Assembly: GCA_025345505.1 (NCBI GenBank)
Contig: JANVCC010000018.1
Location: 41,369,745-41,433,744, forward strand
DNA from: Todiramphus chloris collaris
Taxonomy: Eukaryota > Chordata > Aves > Coraciiformes > Alcedinidae
Reading direction: 5' to 3'
DNA length: 64,000 nucleotides
Part shown: positions 51,900 through 62,749 of the stretch, piece by piece
Layout: each line of letters starts with the position of its first letter
Position numbering within the stretch: the stretch's first letter is position 1
Made by a program: the position numbers and the translations under genes
Notes under the pieces: generated by a model
What the model was told of the DNA's origin: nothing
The model's input: the letters and a program-made list of their open reading frames with translations, nothing else
The model's database searches: none

Positions 51900-52046
51900 A
51901 TCTGCCCGCCGGCCTCGGCGGAGCCCTGCGGCACGGCCACGGCGTTTGGCCCGGCCGCCGCCTTCCCCCCGCCGCACCCCCCCCCGCCGCCTTCCCTTCC
52001 GCCCGCCCGCCCACTGGCCCTCGGGCGGCACTGCTGCTTCGGGCAG
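51900..52046 (+). other. MANEA: Putative non-coding first exon of MANEA (5' end approximate)
   Basis: The 3' boundary is a strong splice donor, CAG|GTGAGT, with the exon ending at 52046. The 5' end is not known and is set just after the NRF1-like pair for convenience. No ATG occurs between 51843 and 52046, so this part of the leader is free of upstream starts. The acceptor that would pair with it is at 58454-58455, giving a first intron of about 6.4 kb. Human MANEA likewise has a non-coding first exon. Without transcript data the exon is inferred from the island, the donor and the position. Confidence 0.6.
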
Positions 52047-54261
52047 GTGAGTAACGGGCAGCGGCCCGCGGAGCACCTGTTCTGGTGGCCTTCCCTAGGC
52101 CTCCTGCTCTCCCCCCCCCAACGCTGCTGCTGGCCCTGGGGGCTGGGCAAGGGGCAGCGAGGAATTGGGCCGGGCCGGGCGCTGCAGCGTAGCCCAGGGG
52201 CTCCTCGCAGTCGGACCCTGCAGGGGCGCTCCCAAGGGCTGGGAGAGGGCGGGAGAAGAGGGGAAGGCGCCTGTCCCTGCGTGCAGCCGTGTCGGAGGGC
52301 TGCCGGGCGATGCTCTCCCGCCTCGCTCCTGCCAAGGCCCCTGGTCGCGCCTTTAGCCAGCGGCAGATGCTCAGCTTCTGGCAGGGGCCGGTGCTTGGAT
52401 TGAAAGCTCCGGCGCTTGGCTCGTCAGTGTTAAAGTGTGGACGCTGTTGTGCCTTGCTCGGGGAAGGGGAGTAACGCAGCACGGTGGCTTCGCACTCCTT
52501 ACTGACTTTAAACTCTTGTCGAACAGCCTCTATCTGCACCTGTCCGTGCTATGGACTGCTTCGGGAAGCTGGTTCGCAGGTAGCGATGGGGTTCCCGAGG
52601 AGGAACCTGTCTGAAGGTGGCTTTCTTTCCATGGTCTGCAGCTGCTCAAAGCTAGGTGTGTGTTTCTGTGTCCTTTCCAAGCAGGAGAATGCTAGCATGT
52701 TGAAAGAAAATACCCTTATATATGAAATTAGTTTAATGTTCAAAGTTGTCTTATCACATTTAAAACACAGAAAATGCAGCAGGGTTGTGTTGTTTTGTCT
52801 TTATCTTGCTATCTTTCTTAAATTCAGACCTACTTAGTGAAAAAAAAAAAAATCACATTCCCTCTTGTATGAATGATATAGGTATCCATGTTAGAATTGT
52901 CATATTTCACATAGCTCTTTCTAAATTGGGTGGCCCAAAAAGAAATCCTATATTGTTGGATGTGCTTGAAAATACATATATTTAGTATGTAAGCACAGCT
53001 ATAAAGTGTGCATGCCATATGTAATGTCTTCTTCCGTGTTCATCTTTAATGAATTTCAAGGGGTTTTAAAATAAGTCTTTAGGAAAAGACTTCTTTTATG
53101 CAGACACTGTTAGAGAAACTGCCCAGTTTTTCTAACCCTAGACACAGTCCCAAGGCTCTCACAAGGAAGATGTGGTCAGCCTGTGTTGCATTTTTTTAAT
53201 TATTTTCGTTCCTCAGACCAGAATGTGCTATGTAAATGTAGTTTGGATAGACTCTTAAAAGCCCTTGGGGGATTTTTACTAAATCACACCTGGTCAATCA
53301 CTTTAGAACCAAAGTAATGTTTCTAGGTACACATCTGCATTGTAGCTCCAGAGTGAAAGGCTTTGAAGGCCTAGAAACTTCAGATCTGTCTAGAGCTGAT
53401 AGGTCATTTCAGAGTTTTCAGGTTCTTAGACCTGGGAAATCTTAGGAGGAACTAAGCTTAGAAAACTTACCTGAGAAGCTTTGATACCGGCCTTGAGCTA
53501 CCAATCTCGGTGACTTCTGGATGACCTTACCCTTGTATCAAGCAAGTCAGATAAATATCTGAGCTCTCATCTGTATTACATTTTCATTTGTTACACTTAA
53601 GGAACATAAGAACAAAAATTACAGTATTTGCCGGTTCATACTAAAAGATATATTTATCTGAACATACTTTTTTTTGCATTATGTGATTGCCTTTTGGAAT
53701 CAGTTAAACTGGAAAAAACTACACAGAGGTCAAGGTATTGAAACTTGAGTTATCATATGACCAAAACTATCTAGAGTAATTAAACACTTTCATTTTTCTA
53801 TGGCTGAAGCAACATCCTTATCTTGGGAAGCATGATGGGGAAGAAAAACTCTGTTTTCATCTGTCCATCTGTATGCTTTTTTCTTCATATAGTAGAAAGG
53901 ACAAACAGAAGATTTGCCTACAGGATAACTTAAGAGTTTAAAAAGCAGCAGAAAGGGAGGAAAAACCGAAACATCACTGTTAAGTAAGATCTTGAATGGG
54001 AGAGGTTATCCTTGAGGTGGGCTTGCTGTTAAGTTTGGGGAACAGTTACAAAATACTTCAGCTTTTCTCATGCATACTTTTTTTTTTCATGGAGGTAGTA
54101 GTTGTTTTAGGAAGAACAGCTGATGATTTTTTTACTACTGTTTTGAGTTTCATACTGTTTATTCCCATATAAGAAACAAATTAATTGAGAACACAGATGG
54201 TCATAGAGGGATAAGTATATTTACTTTTTTGTGCTTTTAAGCCTTTATTACTTTATTTTAT

Positions 54262-54287
54262 TACTTTTAGCTTACAAGCTAAAAGTA
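54262..54287. repeat. Perfect 12-bp inverted repeat with 2-bp spacer
   Basis: TACTTTTAGCTT (54262-54273) is followed after AC by its exact reverse complement AAGCTAAAAGTA (54276-54287). It lies in intron 1 of MANEA. It could form a tight hairpin or cruciform, but no function is indicated. Confidence 0.9.
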
Positions 54288-55600
54288 TAATAAGTGTGTT
54301 AGATTATATTTTTTTGTTTTGAGAAGGGGACTGAAGGTTATGGAAATTGCCTTTTCAAGGTAAAGCTTTATATTTTTCTAATGTGTAATAAAAGAAATTG
54401 TAGTATCTGTAATCATAAAAGGAGAAAACAAAAGACATCAATTTTTTTCAGTCTGGACCTGAAGGTAACAATTCATGATTTGGAAGTTTGTGTGATAGTC
54501 AAGAGTACATTGACAGAGTTAACTTAAGATCCTGACTTCTTCAGGCAAGAAAATTTGCCAAAGAACCTTCCAGTACAGAATGACTGGGTGCTGAAAAACA
54601 ACGACAAAAGTTATGTGTAATGCACAGAGTAAAGAAAACAATTTTAATTTCACAGGAATGACCTTTGAGCTTATTTTTACCACTCAGGAACTAGATATAG
54701 GGATACACACAACCTGACTACAGAGTTATTAGTATTAGTTGTGAACTGAGTTGATAGAAAGCAGATATCTTTGGAAGAGGGATAGGGAACAAAATCAAGA
54801 AGAAAAAAAAAAGGGGGGATTCAATTTAATGTCCAGAATGCGTGTTGAAAGTCCCACTGTATTCACTTCCCTTAATCTCAGAGGAAGGATGTACTTGAAA
54901 CAGTATGGAGAGGAAACATCTCAAAAATGATTTAATGTGTCCAATGATAGTGATATAATATACAGACTATGCAGACTAGAAATTTATTTAAAGGAAAACT
55001 GAGAGAACCTTGCAGAGGCAATTAATTTATTAGTGAAGCAGAAAAAATAAGTGTAAACAAATGCTTTTTTACTCTCCCGTTTAATTGAGAACTAGGAGCG
55101 TCAAATTAAACTAGCAGATTAATTTCTAAATGGAAGGTGTTTTTTTGATATTGCACGAAGAAATGACCTTTTGTTCAAGTCAACGAACAACTGAAGGTGC
55201 CTCACTATTCTTCTTGTAAAGCATTTCTCTACATTGGACCTATTCTTTGCCCATCGGTGGAGACCTCTGATCTAAGCTAAGTTGTTCTTCCTTCTGAGAT
55301 GTTAACAGACAGATTTTTAAAAATCTTTTAAAATGAATTCACTAAGCAAGAGAAAGAGATTGAACTACTTCAATTTTTGGCTGGTACACCAACATGGGTC
55401 AACAAACTTGGAGTTAGATTCCAAAAGCTGCTACTAGTTAACAAGTCATCATGTTATCCAGAGTAACTGTTTGCATGTGAGATCTTAATCTGCATGAAGC
55501 TGTAGTTATTCAGGCTGACTTTTTCCTGACAGGGAATTGCTGATAGATCCAAATGCACCAAGTAGTCCAAGGCAAAGTGCTTCATAAATATGGAGGAATG

Positions 55601-55815
55601 ACCTGTGTGCCTCAGTAAATTGAAGTCAGACTCTAAAATTTGGATGTAAGAAATACAGACTCACAGCTATGCTCTCTCTAACAGCTAGCTGTTGAATGAG
55701 AAAGGTATTCTTAAGATTTTTTACCAGTTCCAAGAGTAGACATAACTTCAGATAGCTGTTTCACGTGGCATGTTTGCTCAGTCTGTTTCCCCAGCATTAC
55801 CATTCTGCTGTGGCA
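55601..55815 (+). repeat. Unnamed intron-1 repeat, copy 1
   Basis: This aligns with 57395-57575 through shared ordered blocks: 'aaatt.agt.aga.tctaaaatttgga', 'agaaatac', 'tcacagctatgctct.tctaa', 'ctgttga', 'attct.aagattttt', and, more weakly, 'tgtt.ccc..cat...attctg'. It is not CR1 and does not match a family I can name. Confidence 0.6.
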
Positions 55816-57394
55816 CTAGCATTGATGAGCATAATTTGTCACTGTATCTAAAGAGTGGCTCTGAACAAGATTAAAAGACATAATGCAAGCATCGCCAACC
55901 TGTAGCTCTTCACTACAGCTTTTACAGTATAGATTTCTACACCAGGGATGAATTACGTTGTTATCATTGAGACTGATGTCTTCCCAAAACAAAAGCCTTT
56001 ACCATAGGTATCACTTGTTGTAGAAATTTTGCACTTTGGTATTGAGACTCTGTGTAAAAGCATAGTAGAGGATGATAGCATGTTGGGGTAGGCCAGGGTC
56101 TGTCCTGATGCCAGTCAAATTTTAGTTAGTGCGCTGCTCATTTTTAGTAAACCTTCAGGATAAATATTCCACTGAAAAAATAATTGTTGAAATAGGAACA
56201 TGAAGCACTACGACAAATTCCTTACTCTTCAGCAAAAGCACTTTATGATAGTACAATCTTGATGTAATAGAGGAGGAATTTAGTAGCAGGTATGTCTAGT
56301 AAATAATATAAAGGAACATTTTCTTCACTTTGGAACAGGAAAGCCCAAATGAAAGACTTAATGAACATACTAATTATAGACATTACAGTCATGAACTCAT
56401 TTTTTACAGAAGAGACAAGATAAAATTTGCAGAAGTAATTTATCCCTAGCAGTCCTGTATGTTGTTTGATGAAGATCAATAGTATCTGGGTTAAACTGAA
56501 GGAAACTGAATACATTAGTACATTAGCCAGGTGAATAATACTGTTTCCTTTAGAAAAAATAAAAATAAAATAAAAATTCCTGACTCTTTAGAAAAATTCA
56601 GTTTGTCTAATCTGAAAATTGAGTTAGACTCCCAGGAAGGGGTTGCGTGATAGACTAGAAAGAAGACTGAATAGGTCAGGAAAAATGACAAATGTAGTTT
56701 GAATGTATTTTAAGTTTATTTCTTTTTAGAAGAAAAATGTTCTGGACTCCAAATAATCTCTTTGTCAAAATTGTAAGATTATGGGGTGGATTGTGAGCTA
56801 TAGAAAAAGAACCCTGTAATTTAATGAAAAGTCTTAAATGAAGTACTATAAGCGTATAGGCCATAAAATAATTTTCCCTGACAGGAGCCAAAGGTAGGGT
56901 TTCACAGTTGAGTTGGATAAAATGAGCAGCATCATTTTCATTCTCTTCCCTTCCCCCATCTGTGCTATCAACTCTTTTGTTGGCATTAGTGCTGTAATAC
57001 TCATTCAGCTGAGTCAGCTCTCTAACAAGGTTAAAAAGTACATAAGGGTTTTGTTTAGTTTTGAGCTGATAACAGGGTTTTGCTGTTGAAGTGTATGACT
57101 GACCTTACTGTGAAAACAAGATGAATCCCAGAGGTAACTGAAAGTAGACAGAAGGATGAACAGATTAAGATTGGAAATGAAAACAGTACTTCCCTTTTTG
57201 GTAGTGTCATACTGCTTATCCAATACAGGCTGTATTGTTAAAAAGCATATTGTAAAATTCCTTATCTAAAATTATCACAGCGTTAACAAAGAGAGTGTTG
57301 TGACAACTGAACTATATGTTAATGCACTTCTAACAGTAGTAAAGAGCATTGGTAGGAAACTAAGGTGAGATACTTGATAAGTATTATAAAAAGC

Positions 57395-57575
57395 CCTGCG
57401 TCTATGTGAATAAATTACAGTAAGATTCTAAAATTTGGAGGTTGGTGGCAGAAATACAAAATCACAGCTATGCTCTGTCTAATGACTGTTGATTCAGAAA
57501 TTTATTCTAAGATTTTTCCCGTTCAGTTTTGTCAGGTTTATGCATAGTCTTGTTCCCCATAATTCTGTGGTAACC
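57395..57575 (+). repeat. Unnamed intron-1 repeat, copy 2
   Basis: Same orientation as copy 1, about 1.8 kb downstream in the same intron. The best-preserved shared part is 'aaaatttgga' followed by GAAATACAAAATCACAGCTA and TGCTCTGTCTAA. It may come from an old local duplication or from two insertions of one family. Confidence 0.6.
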
Positions 57576-58455
57576 TAAATTTTGTTAATCCTTTTCTCTG
57601 GCTCTCTTGTTCTTTAATGTTGGTCAGGAATTACAGTTAGAAATAATCCAACATTCTGTTATACTGATTTTCTTTCCTCTACTTTTAGAGCTCAAATATT
57701 GCTGTGTACTGTTGGTGTTGAGTTGTTCTGAACTTAGTCCTGGAACTCTAGATGAAGTGTCACACAGCTGTGACATTGCACTAACAGGCTGCCAGCAGCT
57801 AATTTACAGGCTTTCTGGTTGAGATACATGCTGGATTTTTATTTACATAATTCAGAAAACAAATTAGAATTTTGCATCTGTAAAGTTGCAACACAGCCTT
57901 GTTTTGAGTTTGATTTGACAAAGTATTTAGTGTATTGATTAACTAAACACAAAGTGGTTGTCCAAAGCTGGTAAATAGGTTAGTAAATGAAACCTGTATT
58001 CTGAACATAAGCTGCACTTCTGTCATATCACATTTTGTCTTTTACTCTTGTTCTGCTGCATTATTCTCCTTTCATGGCCTCCTCTTTTTTTTTTCTTCTA
58101 TTTTCTGTGCTATTTTCATCAGACTTCTCAAAACATGATAGTTCTGAAACGATGTACCCAGAATTTCCATTTCATGGGATTTGTTTGGACTAGGAAAACC
58201 ATGAAGTTGAAAAGTAGTATGTTTTATAAAATACACGAGTCCTTGGTGGTATATCCTCAGAACCTGACAAGCATTATCAAATGCAGAAATGTCTTATGTT
58301 CCTCCCCCAGCTTCCCCCACAGGGCCGTTAGTTACGCAGTCAGTGTCACATTTGTCTCCATATTATTTTTGTTACGTAGAAACTTTATGAAACACTTGGT
58401 ACTGTTAAATTAGGTAATGAAAAATCTGACTTTAAAATATTTGTCTTTTGATCAG

Positions 58456-59048
58456 TTGCGGACAAAATCCTTCTGTTTGGATTCTGAACTATGACATCAT
58501 GGCAAGATTTCGCAGAAGAACATGCATCATTTTGTTGCTTTTTATTTTGTTTATTTGCTCCATAATGATGGCTTTGAAGACTCTGAGACCTGACAGAGCT
58601 GGCTTTGGGGACCCATTTGGACTTGGTTTGTTGCCTGAGCTTCAACAACAGACGGTGCTCTTGGACAATAAACAGAATTCACTAAATAGGATTCAAGGAG
58701 ATACTGTAACACGTGTCAGTAATTTACATAATATTGCAGTCAATACTATGAAAGCATCTATGCTTCCTATAAACAAGCTGGAAGAAGAGCTGTCTTCTCC
58801 TAATTATAACTTTCACATATTCTACTATAGTTGGTTTGGGAATCCACAGTTTGATGGTAAATATATTCACTGGAACCATCCGCTGTTGCCACACTGGGAT
58901 CCCAAAATTGCAAACAATTATCCAAAGGGAAGGCATAATCCTCCTGAGGACATTGGGGCCAACTTTTATCCTGAACTTGGATCTTACAGTTCCAAAGACC
59001 CTTCTGTCATAGAAGCCCACATGAAACAAATGCGTTCAGCTTCAACTG
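58456..59048 (+). CDS. MANEA: MANEA first coding exon (residues 1-184, start at 58499)
   Basis: MANEA is the Golgi glycoprotein endo-alpha-1,2-mannosidase (GH99). It removes glucosylated mannose disaccharides from N-glycans that escaped the ER glucosidases. The ATG at 58499 gives MARFRRRTCIILLLFILFIC..., a basic tail followed by a signal anchor at about residues 8-26, as in type II Golgi enzymes. A variable stem runs to about residue 104. The GH99 domain then begins with HIFYYSWFGNPQFDGKYIHW and, at 152-160, IGANFYPEL. The match to mammalian MANEA is close from residue 106 on and at the N terminus, and weak in the stem. The exon ends after the first base of a Gly codon at 59048, followed by donor GTAATG. 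Reading continues in frame for 17 codons upstream of the ATG, but that sequence includes the splice acceptor. The main ATG has A at -3 and G at +4. Exon positions 58456-58498 are 5' UTR. Confidence 0.96.
58491..58565 (+). CDS. Overlapping upstream ORF (24 codons) at the MANEA start
   Basis: An ATG at 58491, 8 nt before the MANEA start and in a different frame, opens 24 codons and stops at TAA 58563-58565, inside the MANEA coding region. Its context has A at -3 but A at +4, weaker than the main ATG (A at -3, G at +4). Leaky scanning would therefore still allow MANEA translation, at reduced efficiency. The frame is seen directly. A regulatory role is inferred, and the encoded peptide is not expected to have a function. 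Confidence 0.45.
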   Translation: MTSWQDFAEEHASFCCFLFCLFAP

Positions 59049-60449
59049 GTAATGAATGTTAACGTTTCAGCATGTTGTTTATTTATACAGCCTTGAATAT
59101 GTGAATGAACACAACTGACCCATCCTTCTGTTTTTCTGTGTAATTCTGGAAATGTCTGAAACTGGTAGATGTCTTTGTATTTCTGAGTTTTAAGCCCCAA
59201 CCGAAACCTACATCTTCAAAGCTGTGTCTGATGAATGTAACAGCACAGAAACCTAAGAACTGTATTTGTAATCCTGTAGGTGCGTTTCCTGACTTACTGT
59301 TAAGCACTGGTAACGTGTAGAAAATACAGAAACCATTGCTAGACTATATTGTCCGTGTACTTTATTTTTGGAGATAAACACTTCTAAGAACAGGTTGCAG
59401 TAAATCATGCTAACATGGTCATGGAGCAGTCTATTCAAATAGGAGCATTTTTTTTCCTGAATTCTTTCTTGTAAGAACAATTATGTATTAATTGATATGT
59501 CAAAGGTTTATCGCTTTTATACAATTAGTATTTTATGTAGTGTATTTATAGGTGTTCTCAGTAGCCATGGAAATGTCTAATCCAAACCTTCTTGAACTCT
59601 GTTACAATAGTTTCAGTGTAGCTAATTTTTCTTTCTTTGTTCATAAGGATCTTTTTTTCCAATACAAATTGATATTCCCTTTAAACAAGATAACTATATA
59701 CTTGAGAATATTCAATGTATTTTTGGTGTCATTCTTTGTTTTTGGGCTTTATGGTCCTTTTTATGTTCATTTTCTTTCAAATAAGCAGTCATATAGTCTA
59801 ATAGTAAACTCTGAACAGCTTCTCTAAGTGTAGTTGGAGCAACATGAACAGAGCTCATCGTATTATTCAGCATGCTAATCACCTAGAATTGAATCACTTC
59901 CATTCACCTAATCATTAAGGTTTGATGTAACTGTTATATTTCCATTAGTAGTGTTTATTTGTATAATGTTTATTTCTTCTTTATTGCTCTCTTCTTATTT
60001 TTAAGCTAACCTGTGTTTTGTACAGGGGTTGAGAGAAACAGGAAATTTCTCACCCATCTCAGTAATATTATAAATCCAAAACCAGGAACAGTAGCAACAG
60101 CGGGAAAACTGTTGCATAGAAATATTAGGTATTAGTTGTCTGTAAGCACTTTAAGTCTTATCTAAAACAAAACAGTGCATGATGGTGTAATGAAGGCAGA
60201 GGGCACTTGCAGTTTTAGAAGGACTGATGATGTTTCTCATTCTCTTAATACAAATGTCTAGTAACACTGAACTACTGGTGGAAAAGGTGTCAAATATTAG
60301 GAAGAATGCTTTGTCAAATAAGGGGCTTTTTTAGTTGCTTAAGCTAGTTTTCCATTTAAAATGCAGCAGTATGAATGAGTACTTCATGCTTCCTGTGATG
60401 TATTGTCTGTAACACATTACTGTTATTTGTCAAAAGTGAATTCCTCCTT

Positions 60450-60462
60450 CCCCCCCCCCCCC
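60450..60462. repeat. Poly-C run
   Basis: Thirteen consecutive C in MANEA intron 2, preceded by a pyrimidine-rich stretch. Length may be uncertain. Confidence 0.95.
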
Positions 60463-61721
60463 GCTGCTACTCTGACTTAGGGATTTAAATACACTTAAAT
60501 TTGTTCTAAATTTGACCTACTTTATGCAGCTTTTTTTTTATCATCTTTTTTTTTTCAAAAATTACACTTTTTTTACTTTTTCTGTGTAGTGTGAGGTTGA
60601 CTATTTAGTTTCTTCTTTTTGTCTCTTAGCCAATATCTAATCCATGACTACATTTTACTTTCTGACAAATAATTTTTCTTCTAGCCTTTTTTGAGGCTTT
60701 ATCATGGATCTTACAAAAGGAAAAAGATGTAAGTTGTTCTTTCAGCCACTATTGTGTAATGATCAAAGGCATATAAGAGATTGGAGCAGCAATAGTCTCA
60801 TGCAGTGCTTCCTTGAATTCTTCTTATATTTTACAATTCTTGTCTTATTAATTACAATTTTTAACACATTTATGCAATAGATTTTATTCCTCAGATTGCT
60901 TGGTGAAATATATTGGTTCTGCATCTGCCTCTTGTCATAGTTCAATTTGAAGTCTTTCATTTGTCTTGAATGAATCTGCTCTGTTTTTAAACATGTTTAT
61001 GCTATTGGTTTTGACATTAAGTACATCCATTTTTTTAGACTCCTGCAGTGGTACGTATCTTTATTTTGTAACCACAGGAAATAAAATATTAAATAGTCTT
61101 TCTGGGGAAAAGACCAGTGCAAACGTGAATTTAGGTTCCATGATGAACAGTTCTGTCTCCTGAACTTTTTCCCTGTCTTGACATATGTTGTGCTCAGGAT
61201 ACCTTGAGTGTAACATGAATTTGTAGCTGCTGTTGCTGCCTTTCCTTTACATCTAACTTATTTGCTTTTTGTCCTTGTCTTTTGTGTGAAATAAAAGATA
61301 AGGTGATAAAATGCAGTAAAATATTGCATTTTTCTTGTCCTTGAGCAGACTGTCTCTTGTGATAGTCTGTTACTTGTGATTCTCTTTTTGATATATTCTG
61401 GAGAGAATATGCTGAGGGTAGTTGAACTAACTTCTTTGTATAGTGAGCTCAAAATTCTGGGTTTGATGTTAAAGATGATGGTGTATTCACTGTAATTTAT
61501 GCTTTCTTCTTCCAAAGTATTTTAAAATTATAAAATTCTTAGTCAGAAGTGATAATCATGTTCATAAAATAGATGGAATTTAGAGTATATACTTCCCTAT
61601 CACAGTGAGCTGATATGTGTACTTTAATCTTTACCTAGTTAAAAAATAAATCAGATTGATGTATTATTACACGTTTTAAAATAGTATGGTTAGGGAAATA
61701 TTCCTACATCAGTATGTCATG

Positions 61722-61743
61722 TTTTTTTTTTTTTTTTTTTTTT
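61722..61743. repeat. Poly-T run
   Basis: Twenty-two consecutive T followed by a pyrimidine stretch (CCTTCCCCCC) in intron 2 of MANEA. It could be the reversed tail of an old retroposon, but no body sequence is recognisable beside it. Confidence 0.95.
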
Positions 61744-62639
61744 CCTTCCCCCCTGTATTACCCTCTTCCTGATATTATTTTATTATTTCCATCTACAGAC
61801 CTAAAAGGTCTAATATATTTATCTGACAGCATTTTATTTCAGAAGGAAAGGGCTTAGCCTTTCTGAAGAGATATGTGTTCTTTCACTTTCATTGAGAGCA
61901 TCACAAAAATTTATGGTATAGGGACACTATATTTGTTGTTGTCTTTTTTGACAGGAATAGTAATAGCCTTGAATTATTGAAAACAACTCAAGCTTTTTTT
62001 TTAGGTAATAAATTTAAGAGCTAATTTCACATGGTTGGAAGGGTGGGTTACACCATAGTAAGTGCTTTCAGCAAGAAGGAAGTTTATGGGATTACAGTCC
62101 CCGCTTCTAGTATGAAATGGTTGTTTTGATTTGTCCCTTACCAGAAACATGGTGAATAAATAGTTCCATAAAATAAGAATCTCTTTCATCACACACATAG
62201 CTCTCACCTCTTGAGTGTTCTCTAGCCCTGTGTATCTTGATATTCTCTGGTATAGGTACAATGCCTTAGTTGGGACCGTTCTCCTCCTGGAGAGGAGACG
62301 TGGTACAACCTGGAGACATGGACGCTGTGCTGAAAAGTGGGAGGGGGGGCTTTAAGTGTTAGTCCTGGGACACTGAGCACAGACCATTCCTTTTACAGAC
62401 AACTTTACTACTGTTTCTTTTATTGGTTTTTGGTGGGTTTTGTTGTTTTGTTTTTTTTAAAGAGAAGTTAAAATCCACTCTGAGAATATGGAGATTTCAT
62501 AATGGTTTAAAAATTAATTTGAAATCCTCATTTAAATTTTGTAGATTTCACATCAAACAGTTATAACTCATGACAATATTACAGCATATATGTTACATGT
62601 TAAACAACAGGATTTAAAACTTAAGTTTTCTACTTTCAG

Positions 62640-62749
62640 GTGTAATAGTGCTTTCATGGTACCCACCAGGTATGGCTGATGAAAATGGAGAACCAACTGA
62701 TGATTTGGTGCCTGTTATTTTGGATTATGCACACAAATATAGTCTAAAG
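62640..62749 (+). CDS. MANEA: MANEA second coding exon (residues 184-220)
   Basis: This is a 110-bp exon too short to appear as a long reading frame. Its first two bases complete the split Gly codon from 59048. The following 36 codons read VIVLSWYPPGMADENGEP, then a segment ending in AHKYSLK. That aligns without gaps to the mammalian MANEA segment containing LSWYPP and DENGEPTD. It is flanked by a pyrimidine-rich acceptor (TACTTTCAG) and by donor GTAAAG at 62750, and ends at a codon boundary (phase 0). It belongs to the early part of the GH99 (beta/alpha) barrel. The catalytic Glu pair of GH99 and the C terminus lie in exons to the right of this window, so the gene is truncated here only by the window edge. 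Confidence 0.95.

Larger units (their letters stand above)
51680..52460. promoter_or_regulatory. MANEA: CpG island, putative MANEA promoter
   Basis: A sharply bounded block rich in G+C and CpG sits inside AT-rich DNA and is the only such block in the window. It lies about 6 kb upstream of the first MANEA coding exon and in the right orientation to be its promoter. No TATA box was seen near the likely start, which is usual for housekeeping Golgi enzymes with CpG-island promoters. Two NRF1-like sites and a consensus splice donor fall inside it. Several long overlapping reading frames on both strands here (up to 240 codons on the minus strand) result from few stop codons in GC-rich DNA and are not called as genes. 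The transcription start is not determined. Divergent transcription to the left is possible. Confidence 0.88.
52047..58455 (+). other. MANEA: MANEA intron 1
   Basis: This is inferred from the donor GTGAGT at 52047 and the acceptor ...TTTTGATCAG ending at 58455. The first 400 bases are still CpG island; the rest is AT-rich. It holds two copies of an unnamed repeat (about 55601-55815 and 57395-57575) and a perfect 12-bp inverted repeat at 54262-54287. A 16-bp palindrome lies at 55311-55326. No CR1 element or coding exon was recognised in it. Confidence 0.6.
59049..62639 (+). other. MANEA: MANEA intron 2
   Basis: The intron is bounded by donor GTAATG at 59049 and acceptor TACTTTCAG ending at 62639, between two exons that join in phase. 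It is 3.6 kb and AT-rich. It contains a run of 13 C at 60450-60462 and a run of 22 T at 61722-61743. No additional exon or transposon was recognised. The short reading frames in it, up to 91 codons, have no recognisable similarity. Confidence 0.9.

Noticed and set aside
51817..52539. 240-codon minus-strand frame (and 146-, 158-, 124- and 118-codon frames on both strands) across the CpG island
   Set aside because: GC-rich DNA has few stop codons. The translations are low-complexity Ala/Arg/Pro/Gly with no domain, overlap on several frames, and cover a promoter and first intron.
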